From: Campylobacter concisus
GTDB taxonomy: Bacteria; Campylobacterota; Campylobacteria; Campylobacterales; Campylobacteraceae
Assembly (NCBI RefSeq): GCF_902460845.1
Contig: NZ_CABPVS010000007.1
Location: forward strand, 1 to 51,971
Length of the DNA: 51,971 nt
Direction of reading: 5' to 3'
The notes beneath the pieces are model-generated. The model ran no database searches. It was not told the DNA's origin and saw only the letters and a list, made by a program, of their open reading frames with translations. Shown here one piece after another: positions 1 through 8,490 of the stretch. A program made the position numbers and the translations under genes. The first letter of the stretch is position 1. Each line of letters opens with the position of its first letter.

Positions 1-63
1 ATTATATTGATAATCAAAAAGCTATTTTTTGATAAAAGCTTATAATTCGCTTTTTACAAACTA

Positions 64-200
64 TTGACATTTGGAATTTATATATTTAATTAATATATTT
101 TTTTCTTAAAAGATAAAATTTCTCATATAAAGTTATATCTTATAAAGATAGTATATAATCACGTAAAAATTTAAATAATACAAAAAATAATAATAAGGAG
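64..200 (+). promoter_or_regulatory. Upstream region of the giant repeat protein gene
   Basis: The first 205 bases hold no gene. A TTGACA lies at 64-69, but no -10 follows at the usual spacing. A good extended -10 (TATAAT at 154-159, inside GTATATAATC) lies 47 bases before the TTG start. Campylobacter sigma-70 promoters rely mainly on the -10, so 154-159 is the likelier promoter. The AAGGAG at 195-200 fixes the TTG start at 206. Confidence 0.5.
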
Positions 201-205
201 TAATC

Positions 206-3200
206 TTGGCTAAAGAAGCTGGAGTAGTAAAATTTATTAGTGGCAAGGCGGTCGCTATCGATCAAAACGGAAATGAGAGAGAGCTAAAAGTAGGTGACAT
301 CCTTTATATGGGGGAGAGTATCAAGACAAGTGATGCCGCTGATAAAATAACAATTGTTTCAAATAATGGAAAAGAGATTACGATTGTAGGCAATGATACA
401 CTTGCTTTAAATCAAAGTACTATAGGTGCGGAAGGCTTGGCAGATGTTAGTGATTTGCAAAATGCTATTTTAAATGGTGGAGATTTAACAAAACTTGAAG
501 AGACCGCAGCTGGTGGAAACACTGCTGCTGGTGGTGGAGATGGTGTTAGCCTAAGTGACGCTAAATTTGCTGAGGGTGGCCACTACTCAAACATTAATGC
601 AACATATAGAAATTTAAGTGATACAAATAGAGCTTTTGCATCATACGATAGCCCAATAAGCGGATACAATGGTGGAGATGATACTATAATCCCAAGCGAT
701 CCTCTTGTAACTTTTATAAGCGATCTTAATAACGATGGTACTTTAAGTAGGGTTGAGCATGCACGCGATACAAATTTAAATACATCAAAAGTTCTTATTA
801 CAATTCCAAATGATGGCACAGTAAGGGCTGGAGATATACTAAATATCACTATAACTAAGCCAGATGGTAATACTGAAAATAAAACAATTCCTATCACTCC
901 AACTATCATAAGCAATGGTTATCAGTTTGATGCACCAATACAGACTGGCAAAATTTCAAAAGTTGATGCAACTATTACAAATTTCCAAGGAAATGTTAGT
1001 GGTAGAAGTGAAGATAGCGTAACTTCAAGTGGCTTTAGTGCTCCAGAGGTTAAATTTACAGAAGATAACAGCCCTGATAATAATCTATTAACATATACTG
1101 AAAATGCTAAAGACGGCAAATTAAATGAAACTCCAGTCCTTATAACTGTAAAGGATGTGATTGTTGGAGATGTGCTTCACGTGACTTTGACAAAACCTGA
1201 TGGCAAAACTGAGGTTAGAGATGTACCTATCGATCAAGACATAATAAATAATGGATATAAGATAGACAATATGCCAGTTGAACATAACGAGCCTTCAAAA
1301 GTAGAAGCTTTTGTATCAGATCGTACAAACACAATGAGAAGTGCAACTGCAAGTGACTCTACTACTCTTGATGTAAAACCGACTTTGAAATTTGATGAAG
1401 ATCTAGACAACAATGGCTATTTATATGATCCAGAAAATAGTAAAGATAATGACTTTAGAAGCACAACAGTAGAGATAACTTTACCAAAAGATGTAGTTGT
1501 TGGTGATAAGATCGTTATAACTTATACTGATCCACTAACTAAGCAAGATACAACAAAAAAGATTTCTCTTACACAAGAGATGGTGGATAATCAAAAAGTG
1601 AATACATCTCTTCCAATATTTCCAGGTGTGAAGACTACTGCTAGTGTTCATGTGGTAGATAAAAACAATGTTCTAAAAAGTGAAGAGTCGGCTCCAGATA
1701 GTGTAGAGCCTATTGGTAGAAATTTAGAAATGACATTACCAGAAGAAAAGACTCTTCATGAAATTTCAAGACAAGAGAGTATGGATGAGCATGAAGTAAA
1801 TGAGACAACAGCTCTTATAAGACTTCCGAATAAAATAGATAATGGTGACATAGTTACACTTACTATAAACGAGCCTACAAATGGCGTTTATACAAGAAAT
1901 TTCACTATAAATATGAATGATAAAGGTGAGGTAACAAGTATAACAGAGATCGGCAATGGCGGACAAAATTTCCCATTGACAAAAGAGAGTTATAATCAAT
2001 ACTCATTTAAAGTACCAGGCTTTGATCTAAGAAATGGACAAGATACGACTATCAGAGCTAGCATCACAAACATGACACCAGGCAGACATACATCTATAAA
2101 TGAGTCAGAAGTATCGGCTAGTTTAGAATATGTAAAAAAACCTGAAGTTATCTTTGGAGAGGCTAATGGCACTAGGAGTATGAGCAGAGAGCAAGCTATG
2201 AGTGATGGTGATCTTGATAGCACAACAGTTACCATCAAGCTTCCTAAAAATGCAGTAAGTGGAGATAAACTAACTGTAACTATAAAAGAGCCAAATGAAG
2301 CTACTGCTAGAGAAATAAAATACATTATTGGAAAAGATAATAATGGTAAGTTCTTTGTAAAAGATAGCGATGGCAATAAAATAGATACAGAAATAGATGG
2401 TAGAAGCTTTAAAATTTCTGGCATTAAAACAGCAACTGGTCTAGAAACTAAAGTAACAGCTGAGATAAAAGATAAAGATGGTATTCAGCATGCAGAAGAT
2501 ACAAGCACGGTTACTATCTCAAATATAAACGATATGGCAGTATATTTCAAAGAGGATGCTGACCGTAACGTATCTTTAACGAGAGCAGAGAGTAAGGACC
2601 CAGATGGTGACCTACACAAAACGACAGTGGTAGTAAAAGTGCCAAATAACGTTATAGCTGGTGATGTGGTAACTATAAAAATAGATAATGGCACTCCAAA
2701 AAAGTATAGTGTTATAAGTAATCTAAATGGAGAAATAAAGTTAGAACATGTAAAAGGCGATGGCACTAAAGAAACTATTACTACAAATTCCACAAAGAAT
2801 AATGAGATAGAAATTCCTGGCGTAGAGATCATTGCTGGCAAGACCATCAATGTAACTACTGAGACTACCGATGCAAGCGGTGGTAAAAAAGCTGAAGCAC
2901 AAAATCATAACACTCTTGAAACGCTTAATAATGATATGAAAATCACTTTTGATGAAGATAGTGATAATGATGGCATCTTATATAATGCTGAGGCAAATCG
3001 TGATCACAACGAAGACACAACAACAGCAACTATCAAGCTTCCTTCAAATTTTGTTTTAGGTGATAAATTAATAGTAGAGTCACATAACGAAGACACACCA
3101 AATAATAAAACAACTAAGACATACGAGATAAAAAAAGACAATAACGGCAAATTGATAGCCAAAAATGGTAGTGAAGAGCTTGATATTACCGATGATGCTG

Positions 3201-5257
3201 ATGGCAATAAGGTGGTCAAATATACACTTGGCTTAACAGAAGATCATAAGACTATCATTAATGCCAAGGTTACTGATAATACTGGTGCTGATAAGGTTGA
3301 GACAAATAGCGATATTACGCTTGATGCTCAAGGTAGCGGATCTGGAACAGGCTTTAGGCTATTTATTGATGAGGATAAAGATAGAAACGGAGTTCTAAGT
3401 AGAGATGAAGCTATGAAGGATGGAAAATTAAATACCACTTCGGCAACACTTCAAATCCCAACCACTGTAAATAGTGGTGATGTTATAAAAGTCAAAGTAA
3501 ATGGTGGAGTAGAACAAGAATATACTGTTGTTTCAAATGTCGGCAATCGCATTACTCTAAAATTTCCAGATAATCACACTGAATTACTTCCAACAGATAA
3601 TAAGCTAAAAATTTCTAATGTTCATATCGATAAAGATAATCCAGCAGTGGTTAAAGCTACTATAAAAGATATTAATACAGGAAGTGAAGTAGTAAAAACA
3701 GCTAAAGCTACGCTTCAAGCGATAGACACAAAAGGTATAAAAGTCGAATTTGTTGAAGATAATGCAAGTAGAGACAATGTAATAGACAGAGATGAAGCTA
3801 TTTTGGACAATGATATAAAAAAGACAATTATAAGCGTTCAGGTGCCGCATAATGTCACAAATGGTGATAAGGTAGCAGTAACAATAAAAGAACCTCAAGC
3901 TAATGGTACAACAGGGTCTAGAACCATAACTTATACAGTTTCAAAAACTGCTAATGGTAAAATTTCATTAACAGACGATAGTGATCGTACTCATACTCCA
4001 CATGAACTAGAAAATAACACTATAAAAATTCCTGGCGTTGCTATGCTTCCGGGTCGTTATACTAGTGCAGAAGCTACTATAACAAATGGTTCTGAGACTA
4101 CAACTAGTAGCGAAGCAAAAGCTAAACTTGCTCCTTTAAGTGAAGCGGGATTAAGTGTAAGCATAGTTGCTGACAAAAATGACAATGGTATTATCTCAAG
4201 AGATGAGTCAGGTAGTAAAATTTCAAAGGTTCATGTTTCTATCCCAGGAAGTGTTGTAGCTGGTGATAAGATAGATGTTAAGATAACAAATCCTGATGGA
4301 TCTACTGCGACTAATCATTACGAAGTTATGAAAAAAGATGTAAATGGAAAAATTACACTTAAAAATTTAGATGATGGTTCTCAACAAACGCTTGATAGAG
4401 ATAAGCCACTTGATCTCAATGCTACTATCGCAGTTGATAAAGAAACAAAAGCTGAAGTTACCCTAACTGACACATTTGGTGAGAGCAAAACAGTAAGCGA
4501 TACGGCACATGCTGAAATCGATGCTATAAGAGGTATCATGTTTAATAAAGATATAAAAACCTCAGAAAATGGCGAAAGATCTACTACGGTTAAAGTTTAT
4601 CTTAATGAAGATGCTAGAAATGGAGATACAGTAGAGTTTAAATACACTGATCCAGACAACCACCATGCACTAACTAAGACTGCAACACATACTTTATCGG
4701 CTGAAGATATAACAAAAGGTGTATTCGAGCAATCATTAGATATTAATGCTAGATCAGCTTATGATTTGGAAGTCAAAGCTACTCTTAAGACCTCGGATTC
4801 GGATGGCTTAGAGTCTAAATCTTATGAGCCTTATAAACCACTTCATATAGGCGTTGAAAACTATACGGTTAAATTTGACGCAAGTAAAGACATGAAAGGT
4901 GGCAAAGGCAACGATACTTTGGTCTTTGATGGCGACAAAGTTAACTTTAACAATATTTCTAATCTTGATTCAAAAGTGGAAAGCTTTGAAAATCTTGAGC
5001 TTAAAGGAAAGACAGAGATCAAATTTAATGTACAAAATATCCTTGATATCACTGATAACCCTGATACGGTGCTTAAGATAAAAGGTGGTGATGTTGATGC
5101 TAATGGCAATAAAATCACAAAAGTTGATCTAGATCACAAATGGGATCGTGACTCTAACTACGACGCTAGTGGCTTTAAAGGCTACTCAAGCATAGATCAA
5201 ATAAATGGAAAAACTATCCATATCCAAATAGACGACAAAATCCACACCGATCTTTAA
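206..5257 (+). CDS. Giant retention-module repeat protein, probable type I-secreted adhesin
   Basis: A 1683-residue protein starting at TTG 206 behind AAGGAG. Residues 1 to about 110 resemble the retention module of RTX adhesins, which anchors them in the outer membrane during type I secretion; a Gly/Ala-rich linker follows. About 11 Ig-like repeats of 110-130 residues fill residues 167 to about 1550. Each has an acidic opening, then a strand ending in a PxxVxxGDxxxV pattern. Several openings are perfect 12-residue EF-hand-type loops, for example DKDRNGVLSRDE near 1057, DLDNNGYLYDPE near 399 and DKNDNGIISRDE near 1323. The C-terminus carries one RTX-like nonapeptide (GGKGNDTLVF) and a D/N-rich tail typical of type I secretion signals. 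No secretion genes lie in the window. Family assignment is firm for architecture; the adhesin role is inferred. Confidence 0.85.
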   Translation: MAKEAGVVKFISGKAVAIDQNGNERELKVGDILYMGESIKTSDAADKITIVSNNGKEITIVGNDTLALNQSTIGAEGLADVSDLQNAILNGGDLTKLEETAAGGNTAAGGGDGVSLSDAKFAEGGHYSNINATYRNLSDTNRAFASYDSPISGYNGGDDTIIPSDPLVTFISDLNNDGTLSRVEHARDTNLNTSKVLITIPNDGTVRAGDILNITITKPDGNTENKTIPITPTIISNGYQFDAPIQTGKISKVDATITNFQGNVSGRSEDSVTSSGFSAPEVKFTEDNSPDNNLLTYTENAKDGKLNETPVLITVKDVIVGDVLHVTLTKPDGKTEVRDVPIDQDIINNGYKIDNMPVEHNEPSKVEAFVSDRTNTMRSATASDSTTLDVKPTLKFDEDLDNNGYLYDPENSKDNDFRSTTVEITLPKDVVVGDKIVITYTDPLTKQDTTKKISLTQEMVDNQKVNTSLPIFPGVKTTASVHVVDKNNVLKSEESAPDSVEPIGRNLEMTLPEEKTLHEISRQESMDEHEVNETTALIRLPNKIDNGDIVTLTINEPTNGVYTRNFTINMNDKGEVTSITEIGNGGQNFPLTKESYNQYSFKVPGFDLRNGQDTTIRASITNMTPGRHTSINESEVSASLEYVKKPEVIFGEANGTRSMSREQAMSDGDLDSTTVTIKLPKNAVSGDKLTVTIKEPNEATAREIKYIIGKDNNGKFFVKDSDGNKIDTEIDGRSFKISGIKTATGLETKVTAEIKDKDGIQHAEDTSTVTISNINDMAVYFKEDADRNVSLTRAESKDPDGDLHKTTVVVKVPNNVIAGDVVTIKIDNGTPKKYSVISNLNGEIKLEHVKGDGTKETITTNSTKNNEIEIPGVEIIAGKTINVTTETTDASGGKKAEAQNHNTLETLNNDMKITFDEDSDNDGILYNAEANRDHNEDTTTATIKLPSNFVLGDKLIVESHNEDTPNNKTTKTYEIKKDNNGKLIAKNGSEELDITDDADGNKVVKYTLGLTEDHKTIINAKVTDNTGADKVETNSDITLDAQGSGSGTGFRLFIDEDKDRNGVLSRDEAMKDGKLNTTSATLQIPTTVNSGDVIKVKVNGGVEQEYTVVSNVGNRITLKFPDNHTELLPTDNKLKISNVHIDKDNPAVVKATIKDINTGSEVVKTAKATLQAIDTKGIKVEFVEDNASRDNVIDRDEAILDNDIKKTIISVQVPHNVTNGDKVAVTIKEPQANGTTGSRTITYTVSKTANGKISLTDDSDRTHTPHELENNTIKIPGVAMLPGRYTSAEATITNGSETTTSSEAKAKLAPLSEAGLSVSIVADKNDNGIISRDESGSKISKVHVSIPGSVVAGDKIDVKITNPDGSTATNHYEVMKKDVNGKITLKNLDDGSQQTLDRDKPLDLNATIAVDKETKAEVTLTDTFGESKTVSDTAHAEIDAIRGIMFNKDIKTSENGERSTTVKVYLNEDARNGDTVEFKYTDPDNHHALTKTATHTLSAEDITKGVFEQSLDINARSAYDLEVKATLKTSDSDGLESKSYEPYKPLHIGVENYTVKFDASKDMKGGKGNDTLVFDGDKVNFNNISNLDSKVESFENLELKGKTEIKFNVQNILDITDNPDTVLKIKGGDVDANGNKITKVDLDHKWDRDSNYDASGFKGYSSIDQINGKTIHIQIDDKIHTDL

Positions 5258-5263
5258 TCCCAA

Positions 5264-5291
5264 AAATGAGTGCGTAAATTCGCACTCATTT
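5264..5291 (+). terminator. Rho-independent-like terminator
   Basis: An 11-bp perfect inverted repeat (AAATGAGTGCG and its complement) surrounds a 6-base loop just after the stop codon of the giant gene. The T-tract is weak, so the efficiency is uncertain. Confidence 0.6.
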
Positions 5292-5357
5292 CAAACTCAA
5301 ACTCACATTATTTTTTAAGTCTTGTTTTACTAATATTTGCTCCTTAAAGGAGAAAAT

Positions 5358-5951
5358 ATGAAAAATTTAATAGCCGTTATTATAGTTATTGCTGCACTTG
5401 CTTTTGGCGCTTTTAAGTATATAAATTCATTTGTTGCACTTGATGAAAATGTAAATGCAAAGTGGTCACAGGTGTTAAATCAATATAAAAGAAGAGCCGA
5501 GCTTGTGCCAAATTTAGTTGAAACTGTAAAAGGCTACGCAGCTCATGAGCAAAAAATTTTTGAAGATGTGGCAAATGCTAGAAGTAAGAGCATGCAAGTA
5601 AGCGTTGATGCAAGTGGCCTTAGCGATGAAGCTAAGATGAAAGAATTTATGACAGCACAAAGCTCATTTGGTTTGGCTCTTGGTAGGCTTATGGCAGTTA
5701 GCGAGAACTATCCAGAGCTAAAAGCAAATCAAAATTTCTTATCTCTTCAGAGTCAGCTTGAAGGTACGCAAAACCGCATAAGCGTAGCAATGCATGATTA
5801 TATCGAAGCTGTAAAAGAGTATAACGTAGCCCTTAGAAGCTTTCCAAATAAATTTATAGCAAGTGCTTTTTATCCTGAGCTAAAGCCAAAACAAAATCTT
5901 GAAATAAGCAACGAAGAGAAGATAAATCCAAAAGTTTCATTTGAGAAATGA
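5358..5951 (+). CDS. lemA: LemA family protein
   Basis: A 197-residue protein with one N-terminal membrane helix (about residues 3-19) and a helical LemA domain. The signature runs from FVALDENVNAKWSQVLNQYK through RRAELVPNLVETVKGYAAHE. I chose the ATG at 5358 because AAAGGAG (5346-5352) sits just before it; an upstream TTG at 5337 would add seven residues and overlap that site. LemA proteins are inner-membrane proteins of unclear biochemical role. They are commonly encoded beside TPM-domain proteins, as here, where the stop overlaps the next start. Confidence 0.93.
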   Translation: MKNLIAVIIVIAALAFGAFKYINSFVALDENVNAKWSQVLNQYKRRAELVPNLVETVKGYAAHEQKIFEDVANARSKSMQVSVDASGLSDEAKMKEFMTAQSSFGLALGRLMAVSENYPELKANQNFLSLQSQLEGTQNRISVAMHDYIEAVKEYNVALRSFPNKFIASAFYPELKPKQNLEISNEEKINPKVSFEK

Positions 5952-6805
5952 TGAAGAAAATTTTTGCTCTTTTATTTTTTACATTTTGCTTTTGTTTTGC
6001 CATAAATTTTAAAGAGCAGATAAATGATGAGGCTCAAATTTTCTCTAAAAATGAGAAAGCTGAGCTTTTAAACTTAGTGCAAAATTACGAGCAAAATAGT
6101 ACGACGCAAATTGCTATAGTGACTCTTAAATCACTAGAAAATAAAAGCATAGAAGAGATCTCTCTTGAGGTAGCTAGAGGCTACAAGCTGGGACAAAAAC
6201 AAAGCAGCAACGGAGTGCTTTTAATAATCGCTCCAAACGAGAGAAAAGTGCGTATAGAAGTTGGTTATGGGCTTGAAGGTGTGCTAACTGACGCTATATC
6301 AAGCCAGATCATAAATGATGTGATAGTGCCTAAATTTAAGCAAGGAGATATGGGCGGTGGCGTGATAAATGGCATAAGAGCCATCATAAAAGTAGCTAGT
6401 GGTGAAGAATTTGAAAGTATGAGTGATGATGAAGAGATACCGTTTGGAATAGTTGCCTTTTTTGCTGGCATGATCTCGTGTTTTATCTCTGGCTTTTTAG
6501 GTAAATTTTTTATGCGAATTGGCTTTAGTGCGTGTTTTGCAGGGCTTACATCTACGGTATTTGAGCAATTTTTTGGCGTGCAAAATTACTTCATTGTCTT
6601 TGCCATTGTATTTATAATATTTTTTATTATTTTAAAAAATGCCTTTAAAAAAAATACTCAAAGCAAAAATGCACATAGTGGCTTCAGACGAGATAGATCA
6701 GACTCAAATAGCAGTGGCAGTGGCCATTCAAGCAGTTCAAGAGGTGGTGGCTTTAGTGGCGGCGGAGGCGGTTTTGGCGGAGGCGGGGCAAGTGGCAGCT
6801 GGTAA
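5948..6805 (+). CDS. TPM domain protein (YgcG family)
   Basis: A 285-residue protein. An N-terminal signal peptide (about residues 1-18, ending CFA) leads to a TPM domain with the characteristic segments VNDEAQ-like (INDEAQIFS), TTQIAIVTL and RIEVGYGLEGVLTD. A hydrophobic region (about 160-225) should give two or three membrane segments, followed by a basic stretch and a Gly/Ser-rich tail ending GGGGASGSW, as in many YgcG-type proteins. It overlaps lemA by 4 bases, so the pair is probably co-translated. TPM proteins have been linked to membrane-protein quality control and phosphatase activity elsewhere; the role here is unknown. Confidence 0.9.
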   Translation: MMKKIFALLFFTFCFCFAINFKEQINDEAQIFSKNEKAELLNLVQNYEQNSTTQIAIVTLKSLENKSIEEISLEVARGYKLGQKQSSNGVLLIIAPNERKVRIEVGYGLEGVLTDAISSQIINDVIVPKFKQGDMGGGVINGIRAIIKVASGEEFESMSDDEEIPFGIVAFFAGMISCFISGFLGKFFMRIGFSACFAGLTSTVFEQFFGVQNYFIVFAIVFIIFFIILKNAFKKNTQSKNAHSGFRRDRSDSNSSGSGHSSSSRGGGFSGGGGGFGGGGASGSW

Positions 6806-6871
6806 AATCTCATCAAAGATTAGCTTGTAAAGCTTAAATCCTTTAAAATATATAAAAACTTAGGAGCAAAG

Positions 6872-7552
6872 ATGCTAGCTAGCGAACTGCTTAAAAGCCA
6901 TTTTGCTAAATTTGATCTAGTGGCGGTGCTTAGTAAATTTTTAGAGCAAAGTCATTTTAATAGAGAAAAATTTGATCTACTTAAACAAAATAACTTTAAA
7001 AATTTAGATAAAAATATAAAGCAAGAGATAGTTGGTACTACTGGTTTTAAAGAGTTTTTTGACGATAAATTTCAGAGCTTTTTATGCGAGCTTATGCAAA
7101 GTAAAGTTTTGATTGTTTCTGGCAAAGAGTATAAATTTAGTGAGCTTGAAATTTATACTTGTTTTGACGCAAATACCTACAAAAGGCAGTGTGAGGCAGG
7201 AGAGATTTACTTTCACAACTTTGGCTTTGACATATCTTTTAAAAGCGAGCCATCGCTTTATGGTGGCATTTTAGTAAGAAGCCTAAAGCCCTTAAACGGG
7301 CAAAATTTTATCTTTGGGCCAAGAAAATGTGCCTTGCATATCTTAAATAGCAAAATTAGTAATTTAAACTTTGATCTAAAAGAGGTTGATTTTAGAAAAG
7401 ATGAGATTACTTTTACGTCACGTATTAGATCATTTAGTGATAAAAATCAGCAAGAAAATGATTGTCTTAGAGCATTTACTGCTGAGTTTGAAAAAGCCTT
7501 AGAGCTTGATGAAAATTATAAAAAGAGATTAAATGCCTATAAAAAGGGGTGA
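6872..7552 (+). CDS. Conserved hypothetical protein, distant resemblance to 3-methyladenine glycosylase
   Basis: A 226-residue soluble protein starting at ATG 6872, with a plausible AGGAG at 6862-6866. I do not recognise it securely. Residues about 110-165, with an aromatic-Gly segment (NFGFDISF), GGILVRSLKPL and GPRKCAL, resemble the core of the AAG/MPG DNA-glycosylase fold (YG-x-hydrophobic, then LIRALEP, then GP-K). The residues expected around the catalytic Glu are not obvious. It overlaps the following phosphopantetheinyl transferase stub by 20 bases. A DNA repair function would be a guess. Confidence 0.6.
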   Translation: MLASELLKSHFAKFDLVAVLSKFLEQSHFNREKFDLLKQNNFKNLDKNIKQEIVGTTGFKEFFDDKFQSFLCELMQSKVLIVSGKEYKFSELEIYTCFDANTYKRQCEAGEIYFHNFGFDISFKSEPSLYGGILVRSLKPLNGQNFIFGPRKCALHILNSKISNLNFDLKEVDFRKDEITFTSRIRSFSDKNQQENDCLRAFTAEFEKALELDENYKKRLNAYKKG

Positions 7553-7796
7553 GATTCATCTTCTTATCGGCTTTTGCGGTGAGAAATTTAGCCCAAAAAT
7601 GCTAGATAAGAAAGATCACAGAAGAGTAAAAAAATACCCAAATTTAATAAAACAAAACTCATTTAAAATATCTCGCTACTTAAAATTTAAAGCAAAGATG
7701 CGAGGTAAAATCTGTCTTTCTCATAAAGAAAATATCGCAGTTTTAGCCATTTCAAAAGAAAAGATTGGAGTCGAAAATTTAAAAAAGAAATTTTAG
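7533..7796 (+). pseudogene. Truncated 4'-phosphopantetheinyl transferase
   Basis: An 87-codon frame that keeps the central part of a Sfp/HetI-type phosphopantetheinyl transferase: the substrate-site FKISRYLKF segment (compare SRYLLK), then ICLSHKENIAVLAIS and a degenerate IGVENL where intact enzymes have GVDIE. Intact enzymes run to about 200-230 residues. Here the Mg-binding Asp is replaced and the whole C-terminal half (WxxKEA motif) is missing. The next frame is an exporter fragment, so a deletion between the two is likely. It may be transcribed but should not be functional. Confidence 0.6.
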
Positions 7797-7807
7797 CTCT
7801 AAAATCA

Positions 7808-8384
7808 ATGAAGGATTTTAAGAAATTTATGCTTGATGAAAATGCAAGTGTGGCTTACGCGAGCGGCTTTGTAAAAGGGGCGCAAAGTGATGAGGTGCTG
7901 AAGCGCCACAACGCTTTTATCCTAAATTTTGCTGACTCGCTAAATGAGAGCCTAACTCAGGCAAAAGAGCTTGCTCTAAAGCTAAAAATAGCAGCACTTG
8001 TGATCGCGTTTTTACTGCTATGGTTTTTATTTTAGTGCGCTTATCTCGGCACCTGTGATGGGCATCATCATCCTTGGTGTGCTTCTTATGCTCTTTATTT
8101 TTGCTATTTTTGGCATAAATTTAAGCATTTTTGGTGTATTTGGGCTAATCCTTGCAAGCGCTGTTGGGATTGATTACATGATATTTGCGCTAAATAATAG
8201 CCTTAGCGAAAAAGAGCGAATTTATGGGATATTTTGCGCATTTATTACGAGTTTTATCTCGTTTTTCACACTCTCGTTTAGCCAGACCGCCGCTCTTAGC
8301 GTCTTTGGACTAAGTGTTAGCCTTTGCGTGCTGATATATGGGCTATGTGCTAGCGTTTTATCTTGTAAAAATATAAAAATTTAG
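7808..8384 (+). pseudogene. C-terminal remnant of an MMPL/RND-type exporter, frameshifted
   Basis: Two frames (7808-8035 and 8055-8384) are pieces of one gene. The first ends in a membrane helix (LKIAALVIAFLLLWFLF). Dropping one T from the run at 8030-8033 continues it as FSALISAPVMGIIIL into the second frame, which holds further helices and GIDYMIF, the hallmark of the C-terminal half of MMPL exporters. Intact family members have about 750-800 residues; fewer than 200 remain. With the neighbouring phosphopantetheinyl transferase stub, this looks like the decayed end of an aryl-polyene-type biosynthetic cluster. Confidence 0.6.
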
Positions 8385-8465
8385 CTTTGTTTTTATGCCA
8401 CAAGCGTTTTGGCTAGCTCGGGGCTTTGATGGTTTTTGTTATTTTAACTCATTAAATTTCGCGTA

Positions 8466-8473
8466 GGGGGGGG
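8466..8473. repeat. Poly-G tract (G8)
   Basis: A run of eight G between the exporter remnant and the 3' end of cinA. Poly-G tracts of 8 or more are the usual phase-variable element in Campylobacter, but this one lies in no recognisable reading frame, about 18 bases beyond the cinA stop. Confidence 0.5.
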
Positions 8474-8490
8474 TTTATAAAAGATAAAAT

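Noticed and set aside
64-69. TTGACA as the -35 of the giant gene promoter
   Set aside because: No -10 lies 16-18 bases downstream; the clear TATAAT is 85 bases away.
583-5118. Several long minus-strand frames inside the giant repeat gene
   Set aside because: They follow the repeat periodicity of the sense gene, have no ribosome sites and give low-complexity hydrophobic products.
6639-6830. Frame rich in Val and Ala over the end of the TPM gene
   Set aside because: It is a shifted reading of the Gly/Ser-rich tail codons.
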